From: an uncultured Lachnospira sp.
GTDB taxonomy: Bacteria; Bacillota; Clostridia; Lachnospirales; Lachnospiraceae
DNA: 14,761 nucleotides
Assembly (NCBI GenBank): GCA_934358235.1
Contig: CAKRKK010000044.1
Coordinates: 1-14,761 of the forward strand
Direction: 5' to 3'
Shown here: positions 1 to 7,145 of the stretch, piece by piece
Layout of the letters: each line of letters opens with the position of its first letter
Numbering within the stretch: position 1 is the first letter of the stretch
Position numbers and translations under genes: made by a program
The notes under the pieces: model-generated
The model's database searches: none
What the model was told of the DNA's origin: nothing
The model's input: the letters and a program-made list of their open reading frames with translations, nothing else

Positions 1-2064
1 AAGGAATACGTTGCAGACAGCCATATAAAAGGTGTTATATTTAATAATATGTCAGAAAGGCTGTATGAGCAGGCAAAGAATATTGCAGAAAATATGGGAA
101 TAAAGCCATTAGGTTATCTTCCACACAAAAAGCTGGCAGAGCTTGAAAGCAGACATCTTGGACTGGTGGGTGCAGATGAGACTGCCGGATTTAAGGAAAA
201 GCTTGATATAATAGCCAGACAGATGAAGGAAAGTGTTGATATAGAAGGAATACTTAAGCTGTCACATAAGGCACCTGCTATAAAAACAGCTAATAAGAAA
301 AATGTGTCAGGTAATACAACAGTAAGAATAGCGGTAGCAAAAGATGATGCCTTTTGTTTTGTATACAATGATAATCTGGATTATTTAAAGGAAAGAGGCT
401 GTGAGCTTGTGTTTTTTAGTCCGCTTGCAGATAAGAAGCTTCCAGACAGTATAGATGGGCTGCTGTTGTATGGGGGCTATCCGGAGCTGTACGCAAAGCG
501 CCTTTCGGATAATATATCAATGAGAAAGGATATTGCAGCCAGGCTTGGCAATGGACTTCCATGTATAGCTGAATGTGGAGGTTTTCTGTATCTTCACGAA
601 TATCTGGAAACACCTGAGGGAAATATATACCCAATGGCAGGGGTTATAAAGGGAAAAGGTTATAATGCAGGAGGACTGCAAAGATTCGGATATATGATGC
701 TTACAGCGGCTAAGGATACTTTACTTGCAAAAAAGGGAATGAGCTTTAAAGCACACGAATTTCATTATTGGAATAGCGACTGTCCTGGAAGTGATTATAA
801 GGTTGTGAAGGCATCAGATAAAACGCAGGAGCTTGCTGGATATGGAACAGCTTCTTTATATGCGGGATTTCCACATATATATTTCTATGGAAACGAAGCG
901 GTAGCTGATAACTTCATAAATGGCTGCAAGAAGTACCGGGATAATGCCAATAAAGCCTTTAAAGAGCTGTTTGCAGAGCTTTCTAAGGTCCAAAGGCTTG
1001 ATAAGACTGCAATAGCTGGTGCACGTAAGCATTGGAATAGTATAGCAAAGCCCTTATATGGTCTTGGAAGCCTGGAAAGCATAATAAACCAGATAGCAGG
1101 CATACAGCAGACACCAGATGTATGTATAGACAAGAGAGCTGTTATTGCAATGTGTGCAGATAATGGAATAGTTAAAGAAGGTGTCACACAGACAGGCCAG
1201 GAGGTAACAGCAGTAGTTAGCTGCAATATGGCAGATGGCATATCAAGTGTATGCAGAATGGCACAATGTGCAGGTGTGGATGTTATCCCGGTCAATATCG
1301 GTATTGCGGCTGATACAATAACAGATATAAATACAGGTGTAAAAAGAAGGCTGGATACATATAAAGGACTGATAAACAGATGTGTTATGAAGGGAACTAA
1401 GAATTTCTTAAAAGAACCGGCTATGACACATACACAGCTAATCAAGGCCATACAGGCCGGCATAACACAGGCAGAGTGGTGTAAGAAGCAGGGCTACAGG
1501 CTGCTTGCTACTGGTGAGATGGGAATAGGAAATACAACAACTAGCTCAGCACTTGCATGTATCCTGCTTGATCTTGAGCCGGTAGAGGTGACAGGAAGGG
1601 GAGCAGGTCTTGATGATAAAGGACTTGAAAGAAAGATAGAGGTTGTTGGGCAGGCAAAGAAGCTGTATGGAATATATAAGGAACAGCCCTTAGAGCTTTT
1701 AAGCTGTATAGGAGGACTTGATATTGCCGGACTTGTCGGAGTATATCTTGGAGGTGCCATATACAGGCTTCCGGTTGTTATGGACGGAGTTATATCTGCA
1801 GTAGCAGCACTTATAGCAGTAAGAATATGTCCTGCAGTACAAGATTATATTATAGCCTCTCATCAGGGCAGGGAACCTGCTATGAGGGAGCTTTTAAAGG
1901 AGCTTGGCAAGAGTGCACCAATACATGCCGGACTTGCATTAGGAGAAGGAACTGGTGCAGTTATGCTGTTTCCGATGCTTGATATGGCTATGCAGGTGTA
2001 TAAAGAGAATACAACCTTTGAGGATATAAATATAACGGCTTATGAGGATTATAGACAATGTTAG
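1..2064 (+). CDS. cbiA-cobT: CbiA-CobT fusion: cobyrinate a,c-diamide synthase (C-terminal part) joined to nicotinate-nucleotide:DMB phosphoribosyltransferase; 5' partial
   Basis: The reading frame is open from base 1, and the residues before the first ATG (base 49) already match CbiA, so the gene begins upstream and its N-terminal ATPase P-loop is outside the window. The first half (to about base 940) is the end of the CbiA ATPase domain (PLGYLPH, then RHLGL) and its glutamine amidotransferase domain: GGYPE at 472-486, nucleophile Cys codon at 574-576 in AECGGF, and HEFHY at 754-768. This enzyme amidates the a and c carboxylates of cobyrinate using ATP and glutamine. From about base 990 the same frame is a complete CobT: AKPLYGLGSLE, TGEMGIGNTT at 1510-1539, GRGAGLDD, and GEGTGA with the expected catalytic Glu codon at 1945-1947. 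CobT makes alpha-ribazole-5'-phosphate from dimethylbenzimidazole and nicotinate mononucleotide. The two steps are far apart in the pathway, so the fusion is unusual. No stop or frame break separates the halves. The gene overlaps cobU by 7 nt. Confidence 0.93.
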   Translation, partial: KEYVADSHIKGVIFNNMSERLYEQAKNIAENMGIKPLGYLPHKKLAELESRHLGLVGADETAGFKEKLDIIARQMKESVDIEGILKLSHKAPAIKTANKKNVSGNTTVRIAVAKDDAFCFVYNDNLDYLKERGCELVFFSPLADKKLPDSIDGLLLYGGYPELYAKRLSDNISMRKDIAARLGNGLPCIAECGGFLYLHEYLETPEGNIYPMAGVIKGKGYNAGGLQRFGYMMLTAAKDTLLAKKGMSFKAHEFHYWNSDCPGSDYKVVKASDKTQELAGYGTASLYAGFPHIYFYGNEAVADNFINGCKKYRDNANKAFKELFAELSKVQRLDKTAIAGARKHWNSIAKPLYGLGSLESIINQIAGIQQTPDVCIDKRAVIAMCADNGIVKEGVTQTGQEVTAVVSCNMADGISSVCRMAQCAGVDVIPVNIGIAADTITDINTGVKRRLDTYKGLINRCVMKGTKNFLKEPAMTHTQLIKAIQAGITQAEWCKKQGYRLLATGEMGIGNTTTSSALACILLDLEPVEVTGRGAGLDDKGLERKIEVVGQAKKLYGIYKEQPLELLSCIGGLDIAGLVGVYLGGAIYRLPVVMDGVISAVAALIAVRICPAVQDYIIASHQGREPAMRELLKELGKSAPIHAGLALGEGTGAVMLFPMLDMAMQVYKENTTFEDINITAYEDYRQC

Positions 2065-2624
2065 TACTTGTTACAGGAGTGAGCGGCAGCGGAAAGTCTG
2101 AGTATGCAGAACAGCTATGCTGCCAGCTTGCAGGGAAAGGAAAGAAATATTATGTTGCAGCCATGAAGCCTTATGGTAAAGAAGGAAGAGAGAGAATAGC
2201 AAGACACCATAAGCTGCGTGAGGGCAAGGGCTTTATTACAATAGAACAGTATCAGCAGGTAAGCTGTGCCGCAAAGAAAATAAGGACTGGCAGCCTTAAA
2301 GTTAATAATAACGGGGAAGGCACAGTAACTGTATTGCTGGAATGTCTGTCGAATCTGTTAGCCAATGAATGCTTTGAGGCTGGTGGAAGACCTGAGGAGG
2401 TATATGACGAATGTATGCGGCTGTATTCAGAGTGTGATAATATGGTAATTGTTACAAATGAGGTGTTTTCAGATGGCTGTGAATATGATGAATTAACGAA
2501 GGACTACATAAGAAGACTTGGCGGACTTAATATAAGGCTTGCCAAGGCAGCAGACAGAGTTATAGAGGTTGTTTATTCAATACCTGTGGTATTAAAGAAA
2601 GAGGAGAATTATGACATATATTAA
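2058..2624 (+). CDS. cobU: CobU: adenosylcobinamide kinase / adenosylcobinamide-phosphate guanylyltransferase
   Basis: This 188-residue protein has the usual CobU length. It should phosphorylate adenosylcobinamide and transfer GMP to it, giving AdoCbi-GDP for CobS. Visible motifs are the N-terminal P-loop GVSGSGKS (residues 7-14), the RIARHH motif whose His50 aligns with guanylylated His46 of enteric CobU, an LLEC strand, and TNEV near residue 135. After TNEV the protein diverges: the usual GxGIVP segment is replaced by FSDGCEYDE, although the following RRLGGLN and AKAADRVIEVV still match the family. The ATG overlaps the end of cbiA-cobT by 7 nt and the gene overlaps cobS by 14 nt, which suggests translational coupling. 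A second, shorter CobU-like gene at 3419-3805 retains the segment that is altered here. Assignment to CobU is firm; whether both activities are intact is less sure. Confidence 0.9.
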   Translation: MLVLVTGVSGSGKSEYAEQLCCQLAGKGKKYYVAAMKPYGKEGRERIARHHKLREGKGFITIEQYQQVSCAAKKIRTGSLKVNNNGEGTVTVLLECLSNLLANECFEAGGRPEEVYDECMRLYSECDNMVIVTNEVFSDGCEYDELTKDYIRRLGGLNIRLAKAADRVIEVVYSIPVVLKKEENYDIY

Positions 2625-3384
2625 GTCAATGATAATTGCATTTTCAATGTATTCAAAGCTGCCGGTCTGGCAGCTTGAATTAGAAGAAAAGGATATGCGT
2701 TATGTTATGGGATTTTTTCCATTTGTCGGACTTGTACTAGGGGCAATAATGTATTTATGGTATATTATAGCCTCCCATATGGGATTGCCAGATATAAGCA
2801 TATCTCTTATTCTTATGGTGCTGCCTGTGATAGTGACAGGTGGGATTCATCTGGATGGCTATATGGATACAAGTGATGCTCTTAATTCTTACGCAGATAA
2901 AGAAAAGAAGCTGGCGATTCTTAAGGATTCGCATATTGGAGCATTTGCGGTTATAAAGCTTTTTGTGTATTATGTGATATATTATGCGGCTGTTTATTGT
3001 ATTGTACAGAATAGAAATAATATGCTTATGATAGTTATGGCACTAACCTGTTATATGTCAAGGATTATGAGTGGTATCGCTGCTGTGAACCTTAAAGGGG
3101 CAAGAGCTGACGGAATGCTGCAGTCCTTTACAAGTGTTACAGACAGGAAAAGAGTTAATATAATGCTTATAGTCCAGCTTACAATATGTATGGCAGCTCT
3201 TTGCTTCTGTAATGTGTTATGCGCGGCGGCTATGCTGCTGTCTGCAATCGCAGTAATGATTTATTACAGACATATGGCATATAAGCTGTTTGGTGGAGTA
3301 ACAGGTGATCTTGCAGGTTATTTGCTGTGCGTAAGTGAACTTTGTATGATTGTGGTATTGGGGATTATATCACTTTATATTTAA
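2611..3384 (+). CDS. cobS: CobS: adenosylcobinamide-GDP ribazoletransferase (cobalamin synthase)
   Basis: This 257-residue, strongly hydrophobic protein is a membrane enzyme that condenses adenosylcobinamide-GDP with alpha-ribazole (or its phosphate), completing the cobalamin nucleotide loop. The family signature GGIHLDGYMDTSDAL is at about residues 77-91, with His80, Asp82, Asp86 and Asp89 as likely metal and substrate ligands, followed by KDSHIGAFAV around 105-114. Hydrophobic helices are visible at about 32-53, 63-76, 112-133, 137-155 and from about 180 to the C-terminus. Length is normal for the family. The ATG lies inside the end of cobU (14-nt overlap) behind a GAGGAGAA ribosome binding site, so the two are probably coupled. 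A 12-bp tandem duplication spans its stop codon. Confidence 0.95.
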   Translation: MTYIKSMIIAFSMYSKLPVWQLELEEKDMRYVMGFFPFVGLVLGAIMYLWYIIASHMGLPDISISLILMVLPVIVTGGIHLDGYMDTSDALNSYADKEKKLAILKDSHIGAFAVIKLFVYYVIYYAAVYCIVQNRNNMLMIVMALTCYMSRIMSGIAAVNLKGARADGMLQSFTSVTDRKRVNIMLIVQLTICMAALCFCNVLCAAAMLLSAIAVMIYYRHMAYKLFGGVTGDLAGYLLCVSELCMIVVLGIISLYI

Positions 3385-3397
3385 ATTTATATTTAAA
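3374..3397 (+). repeat. Exact 12-bp tandem duplication across the cobS stop codon
   Basis: TTTATATTTAAA occurs twice in direct succession (3374-3385 and 3386-3397). The first copy contains the cobS stop TAA (3382-3384). The second creates another in-frame TAA at 3394-3396 and widens the gap before the next gene. All 24 bases are A or T, so replication slippage is a likely origin; a functional role is not evident. Confidence 0.9.
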
Positions 3398-3403
3398 ATG
3401 CAG

Positions 3404-3410
3404 AGAAAGG
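3404..3410 (+). promoter_or_regulatory. Ribosome binding site deciding the start of the short CobU-like gene
   Basis: AGAAAGG lies 8 nt before the ATG at 3419. The other in-frame ATGs, at 3350 (inside cobS) and 3398 (in AT-only sequence), have no comparable purine-rich site. The protein from 3419 also begins at the conserved first strand and glycine-rich loop, as expected for the family. Confidence 0.65.
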
Positions 3411-3418
3411 CAGATTAT

Positions 3419-3805
3419 ATGGAAGTTTATTTTGGAGGAGCTTATCAGGGGAAGCTTGATTATGTGCTTGCAGCAAGCAAGGCTAAGAGGGTAATCGATG
3501 GGGCTGTCTGTAGTGTTGAAGAGGCAGAAAATGCACAGGTGCTTAATCATCTGCACCTGCTGGTAAAAAGATATCTTAAGGCGGGAAAGAATACAGAGAA
3601 GCTGATAGATGAGCTGTATGCCTATAATAAGAATATTATATTAATCTGTGATGAGGTCGGGAGCGGCATTGTACCGATAGAAAGGGAAGACAGAGTATAC
3701 AGGGAGACTGTAGGACGGTTACTGTGTGAGGCAGTTAAGAAGTCAGAAAGGGTTGAAAGGGTTATATGCGGAATAGGTCAGTGCCTGAAGACGAACAATA
3801 TATAA
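3419..3805 (+). CDS. Short CobU-like protein (CobU family, 128 residues), second copy in the operon
   Basis: The protein starts at MEVYFGGAYQGK and reads as a reduced CobU. Its N-terminal loop GGAYQGKL (residues 6-13) has the P-loop glycines and Lys12 but Leu where Ser/Thr normally binds magnesium. No HH guanylylation motif is visible in the middle, which instead has NHLHLLVKR. The C-terminal half matches CobU well: ICDEVGSGIVP (about residues 74-84), then YRETVGRLL and ERVICGIG. It is about 60 residues shorter than the full CobU encoded upstream. It sits between cobS and cobC and overlaps cobC by 40 nt, so a role in nucleotide-loop assembly is likely. It may be a kinase-only enzyme, a partner subunit of the full CobU, or a protein with a changed function; the sequence alone does not decide. 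A longer start at 3350 is open but poorly supported. Confidence 0.75.
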   Translation: MEVYFGGAYQGKLDYVLAASKAKRVIDGAVCSVEEAENAQVLNHLHLLVKRYLKAGKNTEKLIDELYAYNKNIILICDEVGSGIVPIEREDRVYRETVGRLLCEAVKKSERVERVICGIGQCLKTNNI

Positions 3806-4410
3806 GAATTGTACTTATAAGACATGGTGCAACACAAGGAAATCTTGAGAAAAGATACATTGGAAAAACAGATGAGCCGCTAAGCAGTTATGGAATAGCT
3901 GAATTAAAACAGAATATAAGCAAAGGCTATTATCCACCAGTAAGACGTCTTTATGTAAGTCCTATGAAACGCTGTATAAGTACGGCAGAGCTTATATATC
4001 CTGATATCACACAGATACAGCTTGAGGATTTGAAGGAATGTGATTTTGGTTTATTTGAAGGTAAGAATTATATAGAATTATCAGGTAATGAACAATATCA
4101 GAGGTGGATTGACAGTAATGCAGCCCTGCCTTTTCCAGAGGGAGAGGATATTAAGGATTATAAGAAAAGATGTGTAAGAGGCTGGCAGAAGTTAGTACAG
4201 CAATGCCATAATGAAGCCTTTGACACAGCAGAGAATGAGGAAAAGGTTATTAGTGCTGCCTGCGTTGTACATGGAGGAACAATTATGTCTGTCATATCAC
4301 AGATGTATGGTGGGGATTATTATGATTATATGTGCGCTAATGGTGGAGGATATATATGCAGCGTTGCAGCTAATGGCTGCATAAGCTTGGTAACACCGGT
4401 CGGACAGTAG
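3766..4410 (+). CDS. cobC: CobC: alpha-ribazole-5'-phosphate phosphatase (histidine phosphatase family)
   Basis: This 214-residue protein is a histidine phosphatase. IRHGATQGN gives the RHG signature with phospho-accepting His20, GKTDEPLSSYG follows, LKECDFGLFEG supplies the acidic loop, and VVHGG carries the second active-site His at about residue 169. In the cobalamin pathway CobC removes the phosphate from alpha-ribazole-5'-phosphate made by CobT, or from cobalamin-5'-phosphate. The family also contains phosphoglycerate-mutase-like enzymes, and the assignment to CobC rests partly on its place between cobS and cbiB. The ATG at 3766 has GAAAGG 5 nt upstream and lies 40 nt inside the preceding gene. 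GTG at 3781 is an alternative in-frame start that would still leave 25 nt of overlap. Confidence 0.87.
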   Translation: MRNRSVPEDEQYIRIVLIRHGATQGNLEKRYIGKTDEPLSSYGIAELKQNISKGYYPPVRRLYVSPMKRCISTAELIYPDITQIQLEDLKECDFGLFEGKNYIELSGNEQYQRWIDSNAALPFPEGEDIKDYKKRCVRGWQKLVQQCHNEAFDTAENEEKVISAACVVHGGTIMSVISQMYGGDYYDYMCANGGGYICSVAANGCISLVTPVGQ

Positions 4411-4433
4411 AAGCAATGGAAGGTCAATAGAAT

Positions 4434-5468
4434 ATGAATTATATAATAACACAGATACTTATATGTCAGACAATAGCAATTACAGGTGGATATATATTAG
4501 ATCTTATCATAGGAGATCCACATTGGCTGTATCATCCGGTACGGATTATAGGAAAGCTTATATCAGGGCTTGAGAAGCTGCTTTTAAAGGAAGAGGATAC
4601 GGATAGAAAAAAGTATATAAAAGGATTAATAACAGCCATACTTACGCCGGTTATTACAGGGGGTGTAACAATAGCAGTTTTAATAGTATGCTACAACGTA
4701 TCCATATATGCAGGCTGTATAGTGGAAACAATTATGTGTTACCAGATACTTGCTGTTAAGTCTTTACGTGTAGAGAGCATGAAGGTGTATACAGCACTTA
4801 AGGATGATGGGCTAAGCAGTGCAAGAGAAGCAGTAGCTATGATAGTGGGACGTGATACGAAACAGCTAGATGAGCATGGTGTTATAAGGGCAGCGGTTGA
4901 AACTGTTGCAGAGAATACATCAGATGGGGTTATTGCTCCGTTATGTTATATGCTGTTGTTTGGTGCAGCAGGAGGTTTTGTATACAAGGCGGTCAATACA
5001 CTTGATTCCATGATTGGTTATAAGAGTGATAAGTATCTTTATTATGGTCGCTTTGCAGCAAAGCAGGATGATGTGTTTAACTATATTCCCTCAAGAATAG
5101 GTGGAATGCTGATGGTTGCTTCTGCAGGTATTGCATGTGCTTTTGAAAAGCTTTCTGGAAGTAAGGTGCTTCATTACAGCCTTGGTAATGCCTGGCGTAT
5201 ATTCAGACGTGACAGAGCAAAGCATAGCAGCCCTAATGCAGCACAGACAGAGGCAGCCTGCGCTGGTGCACTTATGGTTTCATTATCCGGGGATAATTAT
5301 TACTTTGGAAAGCTTGTAAGAAAGCCACAGCTTGGAGAACCATTAAGACAACTGGAGCCTGCTGATATAGGAAGAAGTAATATATTACTTTATATAGCTG
5401 CATTACTTATGATTATTATAGTGCTTATTATACGTGTGGCAGTTATTACGGTAATTGTGCATATGTAA
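4434..5468 (+). CDS. cbiB: CbiB: adenosylcobinamide-phosphate synthase
   Basis: This 344-residue membrane protein is called CbiB in the anaerobic pathway and CobD in the aerobic one. It attaches (R)-1-amino-2-propanol or its phosphate to the f side chain of adenosylcobyric acid. Diagnostic motifs are DLIIGDPHWLYHPVR near the N-terminus (about residues 23-37), VAENTSDGVIAPL (about 159-171), NTLDSMIGYK (about 188-197) and AAKQDDVFNYIPSR (about 208-221). Hydrophobic segments lie at about 5-26, 65-110, 165-185 and 318-343. Length is normal. The start is preceded by GGAAGG about 10 nt upstream, 23 nt after the cobC stop. Its substrate comes from CobQ, encoded next, and its product goes to CobU. 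Confidence 0.95.
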   Translation: MNYIITQILICQTIAITGGYILDLIIGDPHWLYHPVRIIGKLISGLEKLLLKEEDTDRKKYIKGLITAILTPVITGGVTIAVLIVCYNVSIYAGCIVETIMCYQILAVKSLRVESMKVYTALKDDGLSSAREAVAMIVGRDTKQLDEHGVIRAAVETVAENTSDGVIAPLCYMLLFGAAGGFVYKAVNTLDSMIGYKSDKYLYYGRFAAKQDDVFNYIPSRIGGMLMVASAGIACAFEKLSGSKVLHYSLGNAWRIFRRDRAKHSSPNAAQTEAACAGALMVSLSGDNYYFGKLVRKPQLGEPLRQLEPADIGRSNILLYIAALLMIIIVLIIRVAVITVIVHM

Positions 5469-5517
5469 TCACAGCGTTGGGGATAACTTTATAAAAAAAC
5501 AGATATATGGTGGAAAT

Positions 5518-5522
5518 GAGGG
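5518..5522 (+). promoter_or_regulatory. Ribosome binding site deciding the cobQ start
   Basis: GAGGG ends 5 nt before the ATG at 5528. Two earlier in-frame ATGs (5507 and 5516) add only seven residues and have weaker upstream sites. The protein starting at 5528 (MAKNLMVLGTMSNAGKS) matches the usual beginning of the CobQ family. Confidence 0.7.
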
Positions 5523-5527
5523 TTAAT

Positions 5528-7084
5528 ATGGCTAAGAATCTTATGGTACTTGGAACTATGTCTAATGCTGGTAAAAGTATAGTCACAGCGGGAATAATAA
5601 GAGTATTAAAGCAGGATGGTTACAGAGTCGCTCCGTTTAAATCACAGAATATGGCACTCAATTCTTATGTCACAAGGAATGGGCTTGAGATGGGAAGAGC
5701 ACAGGTTATGCAGGCGGAGGCAGCAGGAATAGAGCCAGAGGTCAGTATGAATCCGATACTGTTAAAGCCAACAAGCGATGTCGGTTCACAGGTGATTGTG
5801 AATGGAGTTCCTTTAAGAAATATGCCAGCTAAAGAATATTTTGAATATAAAAAGAAACTGATACCAGATATATTAAAAGCTTATAATACACTTAATGATA
5901 AGTATGATGTTATAGTAATGGAGGGTGCTGGCAGCCCGGCAGAGATTAATCTTAAAAAGGATGACATAGTCAATATGGGAATGGCAAAGCTGGTGGATGC
6001 TCCGGCAGTTCTTGTCGGGGATATCGACCGTGGTGGTGTATTTGCCCAGCTTGTAGGAACTATAATGCTGCTTGAAAAAGAAGAACAGAAAAGAATTAAA
6101 GGTCTTATTATGAATAAGTTCCGAGGAGATAAAAGCATATTAGAGCCTGGTATTAAGCAGTTGTATGATATATGCCATATTCCAGTCATGGGTGTGCTTC
6201 CTTATGTAAGACTTGATATTGATGATGAAGATAGTCTTTCTTCAAGAATAACAGCAGTCAGGGGAGCTGAGAAGAATTTAAACCAGCTTGATATAGCAGT
6301 AATCCGCAGCCCCCATATTTCTAACTTTACAGACTTTAATGCTCTTTGCCGTATACCGGTAGTGAAGCTTCGTTATGTTGATAAAGCTGAATATATTGGA
6401 AGTCCTGACCTTATTATCCTTCCAGGAAGCAAGAACACCATAGATGATCTTAAGTGGCTTAGAAGTACAGGGCTTGAAGCTATGCTTATAAAGTGTAACA
6501 GAGAAGAAATTCCTATACTTGGTATATGTGGAGGCTTCCAGATGTTAGGTGAGTTAATAGATGACAGTTGCAGGGCAGAAACAGGAGAAAAGCTTGCAGG
6601 TATAGGTCTTTTGCCCGTCAGGACAGTATTTACACAGGAAAAGCAGCTTACAAGAGCTAAGGGAGTTGTATGCAGCCAGTCTGGTATGTGGAAGGAGCTT
6701 GAGGGCAGAAGCTGCACAGGATATGAAATTCATATGGGAAACAGTCAGATATATACAACAGAAGATACCAGCGTTTCTTATGATGTGAAGGATAATATGT
6801 CTGCACGCCCATTTGCAAGGCTGCATAATATAATAGATGGTACAGAATATGCAGATGGATGTGTACGCGGTAATGTGGCAGGAACTTATCTGCATGGAAT
6901 ATTTGATGAAGAGGAATTCTGTGGCAGCTTTGTTGATATGTTATGCAAGCGGCGTGGAATAACAAGAGAGAATGGTGCTTATATGGACTATGAGGAATAT
7001 AAGCAAAGAGAGTACGATAAGCTTGCTGATGTAATAAGACAGAATATGGATATGAAGCAATTGTATGATATTATAGGCTTATAG
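5528..7084 (+). CDS. cobQ: CobQ (CbiP): cobyric acid synthase
   Basis: This 518-residue protein has full CobQ length. It amidates the b, d, e and g side chains of adenosylcobyrinic acid a,c-diamide using glutamine and ATP, giving adenosylcobyric acid, the substrate of CbiB. The N-terminal dethiobiotin-synthetase-like ATPase has GTMSNAGKS (residues 9-17), FKSQNMALNS, EMGRAQ and GDIDRGGVFAQ. The C-terminal glutamine amidotransferase has LPGSKNT, the nucleophile Cys334 in GICGGFQMLG, and catalytic-type His456 in GTYLHGIF. It is the last gene of the cobalamin block, 59 nt after cbiB. No convincing promoter was seen in that spacer, so it is probably cotranscribed. Confidence 0.95.
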   Translation: MAKNLMVLGTMSNAGKSIVTAGIIRVLKQDGYRVAPFKSQNMALNSYVTRNGLEMGRAQVMQAEAAGIEPEVSMNPILLKPTSDVGSQVIVNGVPLRNMPAKEYFEYKKKLIPDILKAYNTLNDKYDVIVMEGAGSPAEINLKKDDIVNMGMAKLVDAPAVLVGDIDRGGVFAQLVGTIMLLEKEEQKRIKGLIMNKFRGDKSILEPGIKQLYDICHIPVMGVLPYVRLDIDDEDSLSSRITAVRGAEKNLNQLDIAVIRSPHISNFTDFNALCRIPVVKLRYVDKAEYIGSPDLIILPGSKNTIDDLKWLRSTGLEAMLIKCNREEIPILGICGGFQMLGELIDDSCRAETGEKLAGIGLLPVRTVFTQEKQLTRAKGVVCSQSGMWKELEGRSCTGYEIHMGNSQIYTTEDTSVSYDVKDNMSARPFARLHNIIDGTEYADGCVRGNVAGTYLHGIFDEEEFCGSFVDMLCKRRGITRENGAYMDYEEYKQREYDKLADVIRQNMDMKQLYDIIGL

Positions 7085-7094
7085 GAACACCAGT

Positions 7095-7112
7095 AGCTGC
7101 AAGGCAGCTTTT
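7095..7112 (+). terminator. Small hairpin with short T run between cobQ and addB; weak terminator or attenuator candidate
   Basis: AGCTGC and GCAGCT form a perfect 6-bp stem with a 3-nt AAG loop, followed by four T (the last stem T plus three more). It lies 11 nt after the cobQ stop. The stem is short and the T run is interrupted early by ACC, so termination would be partial at best. The same 7 bases, ACCAGTA, flank the hairpin at 7089-7095 and 7113-7119. Confidence 0.35.
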
Positions 7113-7145
7113 ACCAGTAAACATAAGTAAAAAGGGGATCAGCAT

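Noticed and set aside
885..1463. Long reverse-strand ORF of 192 residues inside the cobT part
   Set aside because: It lies opposite a clearly conserved coding region, has no recognisable domain and no ribosome binding site. It is a shadow of cobT codon use.
3350..3418. Longer N-terminus for the short CobU-like protein starting inside cobS
   Set aside because: The extra residues come from the cobS end and the AT-only duplication. The ATG at 3419 has the good ribosome binding site and starts at the conserved strand.
5469..5527. Promoter or cobalamin riboswitch before cobQ
   Set aside because: The 59-nt spacer is too short for a cobalamin riboswitch, and TTGGGG with TATAAA has the wrong spacing for a promoter.
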